A stretch of DNA of 22,776 bases from JACMLD01 sp038229695 (GTDB lineage Bacteria > Bacteroidota > Bacteroidia > Chitinophagales > Chitinophagaceae). Of the stretch, positions 1-8,776 are shown piece after piece (position 1 is the stretch's first letter; the number at the start of each line of letters is the position of its first letter). The notes under the pieces were generated by a model, which was given only the letters and a program-made list of their open reading frames with translations, made no database searches and had not been told where the DNA came from. The stretch lies in NCBI GenBank assembly GCA_038229695.1, contig JBBROE010000066.1, positions 1 to 22,776 of the forward strand. The letters run 5' to 3'. The position numbers and the translations under genes were made by a program.

Positions 1-2841
1 GCCGATCGCAGTGACCATGCCATCGCCTACCAGGAGATAAAATATTACACGGTTGTATGCGCGCTGGAGCAAAATGAATCGACCGCCACCGATCCCGCCA
101 AAGACTTCATCGATCATGAAGACAATGTCGCCCGCGTCCGTATGATGAGCTTTCACCTCGGTGAATATTATTTCCGGCAGAAAAATTTTGACCAGGCTGT
201 GGCCAATTACGAAAATACCAGTGCCGACCAGCTCAGTAACAGCGAAATTGCCGACCTCAAATTCCACGAGGGCTATGCCTATTTCAACCTCGGGAAATAT
301 GATAAGGCAATGCCCCTGCTCAACGTGATCAGGAGCAATCCCCGCGATCCGAATTATGTCGACGCCAACTACTATTATGGTTTTATCGCTTTCGGTAACA
401 ATAAACTTGCTGATGCCCTTGAAGCCTTTCGGGTAACGGAGAAGAGCAACCGCTACGAAAAGGTAGTGCCTTTTTATATTGCCACCATCCTGTATAATAC
501 CGGGCAGAAAGACCAGGCCCTCCAGTATGCCGAAAGCCGGTTGAAAAGCGGCGGCCAGATGCACGACGCCCAGTTGCGTCAGCTCGTTGGGCATGCCTAT
601 TTCGAAAAAGGGGATTATACAAAGGCGAAGCCTTACCTCGAAAACTATGCAGGAACGACTAAAAAACCCCGGCGGGAAGACACGTACGAACTGGCGTTTA
701 CCTATTACCAGACGGGTAACTATGCAAAGGCAATCGATGGCTTCAAACAACTTTCGGGCAAAGAAGACTCCCTCGCGCAGAACGCCATGTACCTGCTTAG
801 CGATGCCTACCTGAAAACCAACCAGAAGGGCAATGCGCGCAATGCTTTTTCCTTCTGTGCCGCCAATAGCAGCAACGCCCTCCAGCGCGAAATATCACGG
901 TTCAATTTCGCTAAACTTTCCTACGAACTGGGTTACTCGGATATCGCCCTTACCTCACTCCGTAAATTCCTGGCCGATTACCCGTCTTCGGAATACGCCG
1001 CGGAAGCCGGGGAGCTGCTGGTGGCGGTACTCGCCGGCAGCAACAGTTTTAAGGATGCGCTGGCTATGATAGAAGGCATGAAAAACCCTTCCGATCTCGT
1101 AAAACGCCATCACCCCGAAATTCTTTACGGCCGTGCCACGGAAATGATCAACGACGGGTTACTCATTGGTGCCAATGACCTGTTGGATAAGGCCCTCAAT
1201 GCACCGTATAACGAGTCTGTACTCCCGTATATCAATTTCTGGAAAGGCGAAATTGCCTACCGCCTCAATAAGATCGATGATGCTATCCGCTATTACCAGG
1301 CTTACCTTAAAGGCGGCGGAACGAATGGCGAAGTAAACCCGGTTAACGCCAGGTATAACCTTGGCTATGCCTACCTGAAAAGAGAAAATTATAAACTGGC
1401 CCTGTCCTATTTCGAACAGGTCGCCACCACACCCACGGTTAATTCCACCGCCGTGCAGCAGGACGCCTACGTCCGCAGCGCGGATTGTTATTATATGAGT
1501 CGCGATTTCACCCGGGCGCTGGCGATGTACGACAAAGTACTGGGCCTTTCCTGGCCGGCCAGCGATTACGCCCTTTTCCAGAAAGCGATGGTCGCCGGCG
1601 TGAAAAGCAGTGCAGACAAAATCAAATTGTTGCAGACCATGGAACGCGTTTACCCCCAGAGCAACCTGGTTCAGGATGCTGACTTTGAAATCGCTACCAC
1701 TTATCTCTCGGATGAAAAGTTCAGCGAATCCTTACCGTTCCTTAAAAAAGTGGTCAGTGGCACCGCCGGCGAATCCCTGAAACCACGCGCTCTCCTTCGC
1801 CTCGGTATCGCGTATTATAACCTCAACAACAACAAAGAGGCGCTCAACCAGTACACCGCGCTGCTTAAGCAATATCCCAATTCCCCCGAGGCCGAATCGG
1901 CGCTGGATAATGCCCGCATCATCTACGTGGAAGACGGCCGCAGCAGCGAATACGTCAGCTTTGCAAGAAGCATGGGCATGGATATATCCAGCAACCAGGA
2001 AGATTCCCTGACCTACGCTGAAGCAGAGATTCAATTCAACAACGGCAACTTCAGCAGTGCACTGGGCCGGTTCGACAATTACCTGGCTAAATTCCCGGAT
2101 GGCAGAAAATCACTGGAAGCAGGCTATTACGAGGGCGAAATCTATTTTAACCAGAAAAACTGGGCCAGGGCTGCAGCCGCTTATGCTGCGGTGGCCGATA
2201 AGGCCCCGAATAAATTTGCGGAGCGCTCCCTGCTCCTGGCCGCCCGCCTGTATTTTTTTGATTTGAAAGATTATGAAAAGGGCGAGCTGTATTTCTCGAA
2301 ATTGAAGGAGTTTGCCACAACACAGGAAAATAAACTGGAAGCCATGCGCGGCCTCCTCCGCAGCCAGTATGAACTGAAGAAATACAGCGCTGCAGCAGAC
2401 AACTCCAGGGACCTGCTCAACCAGAAGGGCAGCAGTACGGACGACAAAGTGCTCGCCAACATGGTGCTGGCCAAATCGGCCCAGTCAGCCAGTAACTGCG
2501 ACGAAGCGATCACCTATTTTAAAAACGCCGCAGCCCTCAATAAATCGGCTTACGGCGCAGAAGCGCGCTATGGCATTGCAGATTGCCTTTTCCAGCAAAA
2601 CCGGCTGAAGGACGCGGAGAAAGCGGCTTTCGAAGTCATCAATAAATCGGGTTCCTATGCCGACTGGGTAACGAAATCTTACCTGCTGCTCGGAGAGATC
2701 TACCTGAAAGAAAAAGATTACTTCAATGCCAAGGCAACCTTCCAGAGCGTGGCAGACAACGCGTCCACGCAGGCATACCGGGAGACGGCACTGAGCAGGC
2801 TTGCAGCCGTGACGGAGGAAGAAAAGTCAGCAGGGAAATAA
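1..2841 (+). CDS. Large tetratricopeptide-repeat protein, 5' end outside the window
   Basis: The reading frame is open from the first base, so the true start lies upstream; 946 residues are visible before the TAA. The protein is almost entirely TPR units: repeated helix pairs with signatures such as GYAYFNLGKYDKA, AYFEKGDYTKAKPYL, AFTYYQTGNYAKAI, GYAYLKRENYKLALSYFEQV and GIAYYNLNNNKEALNQY. TPR arrays serve as protein-binding scaffolds. Very large ones in Bacteroidota are usually periplasmic, but the N terminus that would show a signal peptide is missing. A gene for an outer-membrane beta-barrel follows 44 bases downstream on the same strand, so the two are probably co-transcribed, and the TPR protein may be the periplasmic partner of that barrel (inference). 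The family is clear; the specific function is unknown. Confidence 0.9.
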   Translation, partial: ADRSDHAIAYQEIKYYTVVCALEQNESTATDPAKDFIDHEDNVARVRMMSFHLGEYYFRQKNFDQAVANYENTSADQLSNSEIADLKFHEGYAYFNLGKYDKAMPLLNVIRSNPRDPNYVDANYYYGFIAFGNNKLADALEAFRVTEKSNRYEKVVPFYIATILYNTGQKDQALQYAESRLKSGGQMHDAQLRQLVGHAYFEKGDYTKAKPYLENYAGTTKKPRREDTYELAFTYYQTGNYAKAIDGFKQLSGKEDSLAQNAMYLLSDAYLKTNQKGNARNAFSFCAANSSNALQREISRFNFAKLSYELGYSDIALTSLRKFLADYPSSEYAAEAGELLVAVLAGSNSFKDALAMIEGMKNPSDLVKRHHPEILYGRATEMINDGLLIGANDLLDKALNAPYNESVLPYINFWKGEIAYRLNKIDDAIRYYQAYLKGGGTNGEVNPVNARYNLGYAYLKRENYKLALSYFEQVATTPTVNSTAVQQDAYVRSADCYYMSRDFTRALAMYDKVLGLSWPASDYALFQKAMVAGVKSSADKIKLLQTMERVYPQSNLVQDADFEIATTYLSDEKFSESLPFLKKVVSGTAGESLKPRALLRLGIAYYNLNNNKEALNQYTALLKQYPNSPEAESALDNARIIYVEDGRSSEYVSFARSMGMDISSNQEDSLTYAEAEIQFNNGNFSSALGRFDNYLAKFPDGRKSLEAGYYEGEIYFNQKNWARAAAAYAAVADKAPNKFAERSLLLAARLYFFDLKDYEKGELYFSKLKEFATTQENKLEAMRGLLRSQYELKKYSAAADNSRDLLNQKGSSTDDKVLANMVLAKSAQSASNCDEAITYFKNAAALNKSAYGAEARYGIADCLFQQNRLKDAEKAAFEVINKSGSYADWVTKSYLLLGEIYLKEKDYFNAKATFQSVADNASTQAYRETALSRLAAVTEEEKSAGK

Positions 2842-2885
2842 GCCAATAAAATGCCACTTCAAAGACCTTTAATACCGGATATGAT

Positions 2886-4553
2886 ATGACCATCAGCCCA
2901 TTAAAAATATTGCTACTGTCTTCCGCCTGTGTGCTCACTGCAATGGGTACCCGCGCACAGGATACGACAGGTAAAAAAAGGACCATCAACATCACTTCCT
3001 CTTTTAAACCCGTGCTGCGCGAAGGGGTGAAAATTAATTTCAATGCCGCTTTGCCCGTTTCCGACTCCGCCCGGCCGGTGTTACAATATTCAATTCCCAA
3101 ACAGAATTTATTGACAGGTTTTCTGCCGCAGCCCCTGCAGCCGGTAGCCCTGGCTATCGATTCGGTGAATCCCTGGGTATCCAGCAACTATATAAAGGCT
3201 GGCGCGGGCAATGTACACCTGCCCTATGTGCAGGCGGGTTTCAGTTTCGGCGATGGCAAAACTGGTTACTATAATGTCTTCGCAAAGGGCTATGCGTCTA
3301 AAGGCAATTACAACGATTTCCAGAAAAACAATTATACCGGCGTGTCGGCTTCCGCGGCCATCAAGACCACTTCCGGACTTGAATGGAACGGCAAACTCGG
3401 ATTCACAGCCGAAGACTATTTCTTTTATGGCTACCAGCCTGCCAGCCTCGTGTTTACCAGGGACCAGCTGCGGCAGCGGTTCCAATCCTACGACGGTCAA
3501 ATTGGTCTGCGGAACCTGGCGCCCACCGAATTCGGGCTATCCTATAATCCCAACCTAAAGGTGAATGTGTTTGACGAAAAGAATTTTTTTACCGGTACCA
3601 CCCACGAAACAAATTCCGTACTCAACCTGCCACTGAACAAAACCCTTGGCGGCAACTATAGTTTCGACCTGGTATTAACCGCAGACCTCACGCATTACAA
3701 CACCCAGGCAGTCACCCAGAACAACAATGTGTTTTACGTGTCCCCGTCGGTAAAAGTCAACACCGCTAATTTCAACCTCACTGCGGGGCTTACCCCGTCA
3801 TGGAATAACAATCTTTTCCACCTGTTCCCGAATATCATGGCCGATATCGTTACGAACGACAAGAATTTCACCCTGCAGGTGGGCTGGATCGGTAACTATG
3901 ACAAGGGTTCTTACCAACGTTACACCCAAATCAATCCCTGGTTACTGCCACCGGGTAACCTGCGGAACACCCGCGCGCAGGAAATGTATGCGGGTATCAA
4001 GGGCTCGCTGATCGATCATTTCAGCTATAGCGCAAAAATTGGCTTTGTGCAATACCGCGACATGCCCCTTTTCATCAACGACAGCACCGATGGCAAAACT
4101 TTCAACACGGTCTATGCGTCATCCCTGCAGGCACTAAAAGTACACGGCGAAATCGCCTGGACGCAGGGCGAGGATATTACCTGGACCAATGCCCTTACGC
4201 TCACCCACTACTCCAACATTGCAGGGCAGATTGCGCCCTGGGGACTCGTTCCCCTGGAAATCACCAGTTCACTCCGCTGGCAGCTATTCAAAGACTTCTT
4301 CCTTAATGCCGGGCTTTATGGTTATGGCGGCGCCCCCTACCAGGCCCGCGTCAGTCCCACTACCTATAAACAACAGACCGGTCAGTCGGGTATTGACGTC
4401 AACGCCGGTGTGGAGTTCAAGGTGGCGCGGCCACTAAAGCTTTGGTTGCAATTCAATAATATCTTCAACAATAAATACGAGCGCTGGCACCAGTACCAGG
4501 TCTACGGATTCAACCTGCTGGGCGGTATTATCTTTTCTTTTGATCAGAAATAG
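2886..4553 (+). CDS. Outer-membrane beta-barrel protein, TonB-receptor-like without plug
   Basis: This 555-residue exported protein starts with a signal peptide (hydrophobic KILLLSSACVLTAMG, cleavage near TRAQ-D, residue 25). The rest consists of alternating aromatic and polar strands typical of an outer-membrane barrel. It ends in a TonB-dependent-receptor-like terminal strand region (FNNIFNNKYERWHQYQ, then LLGGIIFSF and a short tail). It is shorter than real TonB-dependent receptors (usually 700-1100 residues), and I see neither a plug domain nor an obvious TonB box. It may therefore be a structural or assembly barrel rather than an active importer. The ATG at 2886 places the signal peptide correctly. 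It follows the giant TPR gene by 44 bases and is likely in the same operon. Substrate or partner is unknown. Confidence 0.85.
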   Translation: MTISPLKILLLSSACVLTAMGTRAQDTTGKKRTINITSSFKPVLREGVKINFNAALPVSDSARPVLQYSIPKQNLLTGFLPQPLQPVALAIDSVNPWVSSNYIKAGAGNVHLPYVQAGFSFGDGKTGYYNVFAKGYASKGNYNDFQKNNYTGVSASAAIKTTSGLEWNGKLGFTAEDYFFYGYQPASLVFTRDQLRQRFQSYDGQIGLRNLAPTEFGLSYNPNLKVNVFDEKNFFTGTTHETNSVLNLPLNKTLGGNYSFDLVLTADLTHYNTQAVTQNNNVFYVSPSVKVNTANFNLTAGLTPSWNNNLFHLFPNIMADIVTNDKNFTLQVGWIGNYDKGSYQRYTQINPWLLPPGNLRNTRAQEMYAGIKGSLIDHFSYSAKIGFVQYRDMPLFINDSTDGKTFNTVYASSLQALKVHGEIAWTQGEDITWTNALTLTHYSNIAGQIAPWGLVPLEITSSLRWQLFKDFFLNAGLYGYGGAPYQARVSPTTYKQQTGQSGIDVNAGVEFKVARPLKLWLQFNNIFNNKYERWHQYQVYGFNLLGGIIFSFDQK

Positions 4554-4714
4554 GGAGCCGGGCGCAGGAATAAAAATCAGCTTCGTTGCGTCGCACACTT
4601 CAGCACCAGTGCAACCGGGAGCCATTCCCGTCATGTCGTGTATTAACGGCCTCTTTATTACGCCGGCTTATCCAAAACCGTCCGGGCCGCCGGTAAGATC
4701 CTTTACCGCTTTCG

Positions 4715-4722
4715 TATATTTG
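4715..4722 (+). promoter_or_regulatory. TAnnTTTG promoter -7 box for the trmH-like gene
   Basis: TATATTTG matches exactly the Bacteroidota housekeeping sigma -7 consensus TAnnTTTG. Only four bases (CAGG) separate it from the ATG at 4727, so transcription would start at or next to the A of the start codon. No convincing -33 TTG is visible. Confidence 0.55.
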
Positions 4723-4726
4723 CAGG

Positions 4727-5290
4727 ATGCGCAAACTGAGCATGGAAGAACTGAACCGCAAAACGGTGGATGCATTCAGGGCCGCGCCCAAACTGCCTTT
4801 TATTGCCGTCCTTGAAAATGTGCGGAGCGCTTACAATGTAGGCAGCGTACTCAGAACTGCCGATGCTTTTCTGCTGGAGGCCGTCTATACCACCGGCTAT
4901 ACGGCCCACCCGCCGCACAAGCAGATCGCGAAGACAGCACTCGGTGCCGATGAGACGGTCAGCAGCCGTCATTTCTCCACCGCAGAAGACGCCATTGCCG
5001 TGCTCAGGGCCGATGGGTTCCGCATTTATGCCGCCGAGCAGGCCAGTCACAGCGTGCTGTTACAGGATTTCTCCGTCGCGGAGGGGGACCGCGTCGCGAT
5101 ACTTTTTGGAAATGAAGTTACCGGTGTGGAAGCCGCAACAATTTTGCACTGCGATGGTTGTATTGAAATCCCGCAGCAGGGCATGAAACATTCACTGAAT
5201 ATCGCTACGGCTGCAGGCATAATCTTATGGGAACTTGTCAGGAAGTCCGCTTTCAAAACCCCCGTTTTATCCGCGGAAGAGCCGGGTTGA
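4727..5290 (+). CDS. TrmH/SpoU-family RNA 2'-O-methyltransferase
   Basis: The 187-residue product carries the three SPOUT motifs of the TrmH family in order: the motif-1 segment NVGSVLRTAD (residues 37-46), FGNEVTGV (127-134), and IPQQGMKHSLNIATAAGI (148-165), which forms the trefoil knot and SAM pocket. Family members methylate the ribose 2'-OH of a tRNA or rRNA nucleotide. The protein is a catalytic domain with only a short N-terminal helix and no separate RNA-binding domain, as in short TrmH/TrmL-like enzymes, so the target nucleotide cannot be assigned. The ATG at 4727 is the only reasonable start, and it lies directly after a TAnnTTTG box. The ubiA-like gene follows 34 bases later. Confidence 0.9.
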   Translation: MRKLSMEELNRKTVDAFRAAPKLPFIAVLENVRSAYNVGSVLRTADAFLLEAVYTTGYTAHPPHKQIAKTALGADETVSSRHFSTAEDAIAVLRADGFRIYAAEQASHSVLLQDFSVAEGDRVAILFGNEVTGVEAATILHCDGCIEIPQQGMKHSLNIATAAGIILWELVRKSAFKTPVLSAEEPG

Positions 5291-5324
5291 ACCGATCAGT
5301 CACCTCCGTTAAAAATTTGTTGCT

Positions 5325-6239
5325 TTGACAACTGTAAAGAATTATCTCAGTCTCGTAAAATTTTCGCATACGATTTTTGCCCTCCCGTTTGCGTTCATCG
5401 GTTTTTCACTGGGCATCTGGCAGGCCGGGTTTTCCGGCCTCAGCCAGGGAATGGCCGGTAATAGGGCTGTGCTCACCCCCGGAAGAGCTGGCGTGCTTCT
5501 GTTGCTGGTGCTGCTGTGCATGGTTACCGCAAGAAGCGCTGCCATGGGGTTCAACCGTTACCTCGACAGAAGTTTCGACGCACAGAATCCCCGTACCGCC
5601 ATCCGCGAGATTCCTGCGGGAATTATTTCGGCCGGTAATGCCCTGCGCTTCGTGTTGCTCAACTGCTTGATCTTTGTGATCACCACCTGGTTCATTAACC
5701 CCGTGTGCTTTTATCTTTCGCCGGTAGCGCTGGCCGTGGTGCTCGGGTACAGCTATACCAAGCGCTTTACCGCGCTTTGCCATATCATTCTGGGCGTTGG
5801 GCTGTCGCTTGCGCCGATTGGCGCCTACCTTGCAGTGACCGGTCACTTCGCCCTGTTACCCATCCTTTTTTCTTTTGCCGTAGTGTTCTGGGTGAGTGGT
5901 TTCGATATTATCTATGCCCTGCAGGATATTGATTTCGACCAGTCGAAGCAACTATACTCCATTCCTGCCACGCTGGGTAAAGCAAAAGCGCTGCGGGTTT
6001 CAGAATTACTGCACCTGCTAAGCGCGGTTTGTGTGATCGCCGCGGGCTGGTATGGCGGTGCACACTGGTCGTACTGGCTGGGTGTGCTGGTGTTCTGCGG
6101 CATGCTTTGTTACCAGCATGCCATTGTGAGCCCAAACGATCTCACCCGCGTAAATATCGCATTTATGACCGCCAATGGGGTTGCCAGTGTAATATTTGCC
6201 ATCTTTGTCATTGCCGATCTTTTTCTCCATCCCTGGTAA
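5325..6239 (+). CDS. UbiA-family aromatic prenyltransferase (quinone biosynthesis)
   Basis: A 304-residue polytopic membrane protein with about eight or nine hydrophobic helices. It has both Asp-rich motifs that bind Mg2+-prenyl diphosphate in UbiA enzymes: N77-x3-D81-x3-D85 followed by NPRT, and D201-x-D203-x-D205 in YALQDIDFDQ. It attaches a polyprenyl chain to an aromatic ring in quinone synthesis. Such proteins are often annotated as 4-hydroxybenzoate octaprenyltransferase. Because Bacteroidota mostly make menaquinone, this could instead be the MqnP-type enzyme of the futalosine pathway (inference). The start is a TTG; no in-frame ATG occurs before residue 43, and the conserved first helix (SLVKFSHTIFALPFAF) requires an early start. 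It lies 34 bases after the trmH-like gene. Confidence 0.88.
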   Translation: MTTVKNYLSLVKFSHTIFALPFAFIGFSLGIWQAGFSGLSQGMAGNRAVLTPGRAGVLLLLVLLCMVTARSAAMGFNRYLDRSFDAQNPRTAIREIPAGIISAGNALRFVLLNCLIFVITTWFINPVCFYLSPVALAVVLGYSYTKRFTALCHIILGVGLSLAPIGAYLAVTGHFALLPILFSFAVVFWVSGFDIIYALQDIDFDQSKQLYSIPATLGKAKALRVSELLHLLSAVCVIAAGWYGGAHWSYWLGVLVFCGMLCYQHAIVSPNDLTRVNIAFMTANGVASVIFAIFVIADLFLHPW

Positions 6240-6254
6240 AATTTACGCACACTT

Positions 6255-6674
6255 ATGGTACAGGACAATGCCGTCATCACCGACCGATTCTTTGAAGCCC
6301 TCGCCGCGCATAACTTTGCGGCCATCCGCGAGGTGATGTCGGAATCGGTAATCTGGGTGTTCCTGGGCCAGCACCCGCTTGCCGGGGTGAAGAACGGTAT
6401 CGAGGAAGTAGTGGCTTTTTTCGATAACATCGGCGCGTTGATGACAGATTCTCGGGTAACGCAGCAGCCGCTGGTGAAAGGCAGCCAGGGAAACTACCTC
6501 GTGGAATGCCAGCACGTGACGACACACCGGGAAGATGGCAATAACCTGGATCACCATGTATGTGTGCTGTGGACGATCATCGATCATAAAATTACAGAAG
6601 GAAGACATTTTTTCGCTGATGCACACGGGGCCGACCAGTTTTTCTCTGCAGTCGCCCCCATTGCTGCCGAATAA
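6255..6674 (+). CDS. NTF2-like/SnoaL-fold protein
   Basis: A 139-residue soluble protein with the pattern of the cone-shaped NTF2-like fold: an N-terminal helix (VITDRFFEALAAHNFAAIREVMSESVIWVF), then a central helix and long strands ending in HHVCVLWTIIDHKITEGRHFFAD. Similar stand-alone domains include SnoaL-type cyclases, ketosteroid-isomerase-like enzymes and ligand-binding proteins. No catalytic residues can be assigned with confidence. It starts 15 bases after the prenyltransferase gene and ends 17 bases before ruvX, so it is probably part of the same transcript. A role linked to either neighbour is only a guess. Confidence 0.75.
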   Translation: MVQDNAVITDRFFEALAAHNFAAIREVMSESVIWVFLGQHPLAGVKNGIEEVVAFFDNIGALMTDSRVTQQPLVKGSQGNYLVECQHVTTHREDGNNLDHHVCVLWTIIDHKITEGRHFFADAHGADQFFSAVAPIAAE

Positions 6675-6691
6675 CGGTAAATTAAAACCCT

Positions 6692-7105
6692 ATGCCCAGG
6701 ATCCTGGCCATCGATTACGGATTGAAACGAACGGGCCTGGCGGTTACCGATCCGCTAAAAATCATCGCTTCCGCGCTTGTTACCGTGGAAACCCCGCAGT
6801 TGTTCAACTTTCTCAAAGCGTATGTCGCAAAGGAGCCGGTAGAACTGATCATCATCGGTGACCCGCGCAACCTGGACGAAAGCGACACGCATGCCACCCC
6901 GCATGTACAGAAAACCCTTGCGCGGCTGGCGAAAGAATTTCCTGCCATTCCCGTAAAAACCGTGGATGAGCGCTATACCTCCAAAATGGCAAAGGCCGCC
7001 ATGCTGACCATGGGTATGAAAAAAATGCAGCGCCGGGATAAGTCCATGGTCGATAAAATCGCTGCTACCATCATGCTCCAGGAATACATGGAACGCCATC
7101 TCTGA
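6692..7105 (+). CDS. ruvX: RuvX/YqgF-type Holliday junction resolvase-like nuclease
   Basis: The 137-residue product has the usual RuvX length and its RNase H-fold acidic motifs: AIDYGLKRTGLAV near the N terminus (D8), GDPRNLD in the middle, VDERYTS (D92, E93), and a C-terminal KSMVDKIAA (D121). The family (YqgF/RuvX) has been linked to Holliday-junction resolution and, in Escherichia coli, to 16S rRNA 5'-end maturation. The ATG at 6692 puts the first strand exactly at the N terminus. It follows the NTF2-like gene by 17 bases and precedes def. Confidence 0.93.
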   Translation: MPRILAIDYGLKRTGLAVTDPLKIIASALVTVETPQLFNFLKAYVAKEPVELIIIGDPRNLDESDTHATPHVQKTLARLAKEFPAIPVKTVDERYTSKMAKAAMLTMGMKKMQRRDKSMVDKIAATIMLQEYMERHL

Positions 7106-7111
7106 CCGGCG

Positions 7112-7142
7112 TTGTTCGTTCGGTACTTTTAAGATAATTTTG
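7112..7142 (+). promoter_or_regulatory. Bacteroidota-type promoter for def
   Basis: TAATTTTG at 7135-7142 fits TAnnTTTG exactly, and a TTG at 7112-7114 lies 20 bases upstream, matching the -33/-7 layout of the Bacteroidota primary sigma factor. The predicted transcript start near 7147 gives a leader of about 20 bases before the ATG at 7170. Confidence 0.6.
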
Positions 7143-7169
7143 CCGTTTTAGTAAAACTGAACCCAGCAC

Positions 7170-7748
7170 ATGATTTTACCAATAGTGGCATATGGGGCAC
7201 CGGTGCTGCGCACTGTGGCGAATGAAATAGACAGCAGCTACCCGGGCCTGGACAAACTGATTGAGGATATGTGGGAAACCATGTATGCCAGTAATGGGGT
7301 AGGGCTTGCTGCGCCGCAGGTTAACCGCAACATCCGCCTCTTTGTGATCGACAGTGAACAGATTTTTGCCAACCAGGAAGATGATGAAAAAGGCACCTAT
7401 TCCGATGAGCCCGGCATAAAGCAGCTTTTCATCAATGCCCGCATCACCGGATTCGCCGGTAGTGAATGGGCCTATAATGAAGGCTGCCTGAGCATACCCA
7501 AGATAAGGGAAGACATCAACCGCCCGCTGGAAGTTACCGTAGCCTACCTGGATGAGCAGTTTCAGCCCAGGAAAGCAACGTTTACCGGTATCACCGGCCG
7601 TATCATCCAGCATGAATACGACCATACGGAAGGCAAATTATTTATCGACTACCTAAAGCCGCTGAAAAGGAAATTGCTGCGTGGTAAACTGGATGACATT
7701 GCCAAAGGAAAGATAAAAGTGGATTATAAAATGACCTTCCAGAAATAG
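7170..7748 (+). CDS. def: Peptide deformylase
   Basis: This enzyme removes the formyl group from the N-terminal methionine of new proteins, using a metal held by Cys and two His. All three motifs are present in the 192-residue product: GVGLAAPQ (43-50), EGCLSIP (104-110, metal ligand C106) and QHEYDH (147-152, ligands H148 and H152, catalytic E149). A moderately long acidic insert (ANQEDDEKGTYSDE, about residues 67-80) lies before the central strands, as I recall for Bacteroidota homologs. The start ATG directly precedes the conserved ILPIVAYGAPVLR strand. A separate promoter lies 28 bases upstream, although ruvX is only 64 bases away. Confidence 0.95.
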   Translation: MILPIVAYGAPVLRTVANEIDSSYPGLDKLIEDMWETMYASNGVGLAAPQVNRNIRLFVIDSEQIFANQEDDEKGTYSDEPGIKQLFINARITGFAGSEWAYNEGCLSIPKIREDINRPLEVTVAYLDEQFQPRKATFTGITGRIIQHEYDHTEGKLFIDYLKPLKRKLLRGKLDDIAKGKIKVDYKMTFQK

Positions 7749-7825
7749 ACAGCAGCCTGATTACCGTATATACTTTCAGCCGATGGCCGGCATTTTACCT
7801 TTACCGGCCGGCCGTTAATCATTAC

Positions 7826-8767
7826 ATGAGACCATCCGTACTTTTTGCGTGCCTGTTGTATTTCCCTGCCGCTGCTTTTTCGCAGTCGGACAGCAGTGTT
7901 ACGATCGATCACCACGTGATCACGTTAAAGGAGGTCGTGGTCAGGAATGGCCTCAATGTGAACGGCTTTATCGAAAGGGTGAAGAACGACACCAGTTTTT
8001 ACAAGGCATTCAAGAATTTAAAAATCCTCGGTTTTACGGCCCTTAACGATATCCGGATGATGGATCAAGCGGGCAATACCATTGCCTCATTGGAAAGCAC
8101 TACGCGGCAGCTGGTCAGCCATGGTTGCCGCAGCACGGGTACCATCCGGGAAACCGTAACGGGGGATATCTACAATAAAAACCATAACTGGAATTACTAT
8201 ACCGCAGAACTGTATGCAGGCCTTCTTTTTGCAAAAGGCACCATTTGCGGGGAAACCAATGTGGTTAAAGGCAGCACGCTGAGCCTCTCCAACAAAAAAG
8301 GGATAGAAAAGAGCAAGGAACAACTCAAGATGCTTTTCTTCAACCCCGGCAAAAAGATCCCGGGTATTCCGTTTATCGGCAATAAGATTGCCATTTTCGA
8401 TGAGTCGGTTGCCCCGTTGTATGATTTCACGATTGATATGGAAGACTACCGTGGCCAGCTCTGTTATAAATTCACGGTAAGGGCGCGGGCTGACCTGAAC
8501 AGTTTTAAAAAGAATGATATTGTGATTAACCAGATGGTGACCTGGTTCAACAGCAAATCGCTGGATATTACCGGTCGCACCTACGACATCAGCTATGATG
8601 CCGCCGTATACGATTTCAAGGTGCAGATGGAAGTGCAGCTCAACAACTTCCAGGGCCTGCAGGTTCCGGCGCTGATCCGGTATAACGGGGACTGGCACGT
8701 GGTGTTTAAAAAGCGGGAACGCGGGGTGTTCACCGCTACCATTTTCGATGTAACCCAGCCGGGGTAA
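7826..8767 (+). CDS. Exported protein of unknown function
   Basis: I do not recognise a named family. The 313-residue product has a clear signal peptide (SVLFACLLYFPAAAFSQ, cleavage near residue 20) with no lipobox, so a periplasmic or outer-membrane location is likely. The mature part begins with VITLKEVVVRNGLNVNGFIERVKNDTSFYKAF, a style seen in Bacteroidota proteins with CarboxypepD-like or TonB-linked N termini, and continues into a predominantly beta-strand region rich in aromatic residues. Two cysteines (in HGCRSTG and GTICGE) could form a disulfide. It lies 77 bases after def and converges on rluD with a 9-base gap. TACCTTTA at 7796-7803 is a 7-of-8 match to the -7 box. Confidence 0.75.
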   Translation: MRPSVLFACLLYFPAAAFSQSDSSVTIDHHVITLKEVVVRNGLNVNGFIERVKNDTSFYKAFKNLKILGFTALNDIRMMDQAGNTIASLESTTRQLVSHGCRSTGTIRETVTGDIYNKNHNWNYYTAELYAGLLFAKGTICGETNVVKGSTLSLSNKKGIEKSKEQLKMLFFNPGKKIPGIPFIGNKIAIFDESVAPLYDFTIDMEDYRGQLCYKFTVRARADLNSFKKNDIVINQMVTWFNSKSLDITGRTYDISYDAAVYDFKVQMEVQLNNFQGLQVPALIRYNGDWHVVFKKRERGVFTATIFDVTQPG

Positions 8768-8776
8768 GGTGCTGCC

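Noticed and set aside
7785..7813. GGCCGG...CCGGCC inverted repeat before the exported unknown gene
   Set aside because: Short GC-rich pairing without a T-run; could be chance and has no clear role as terminator or operator.
8087..8698. 203-codon minus-strand open frame opposite the exported unknown protein
   Set aside because: The plus-strand gene has a signal peptide and sensible composition; the antisense frame has no start context or domain.
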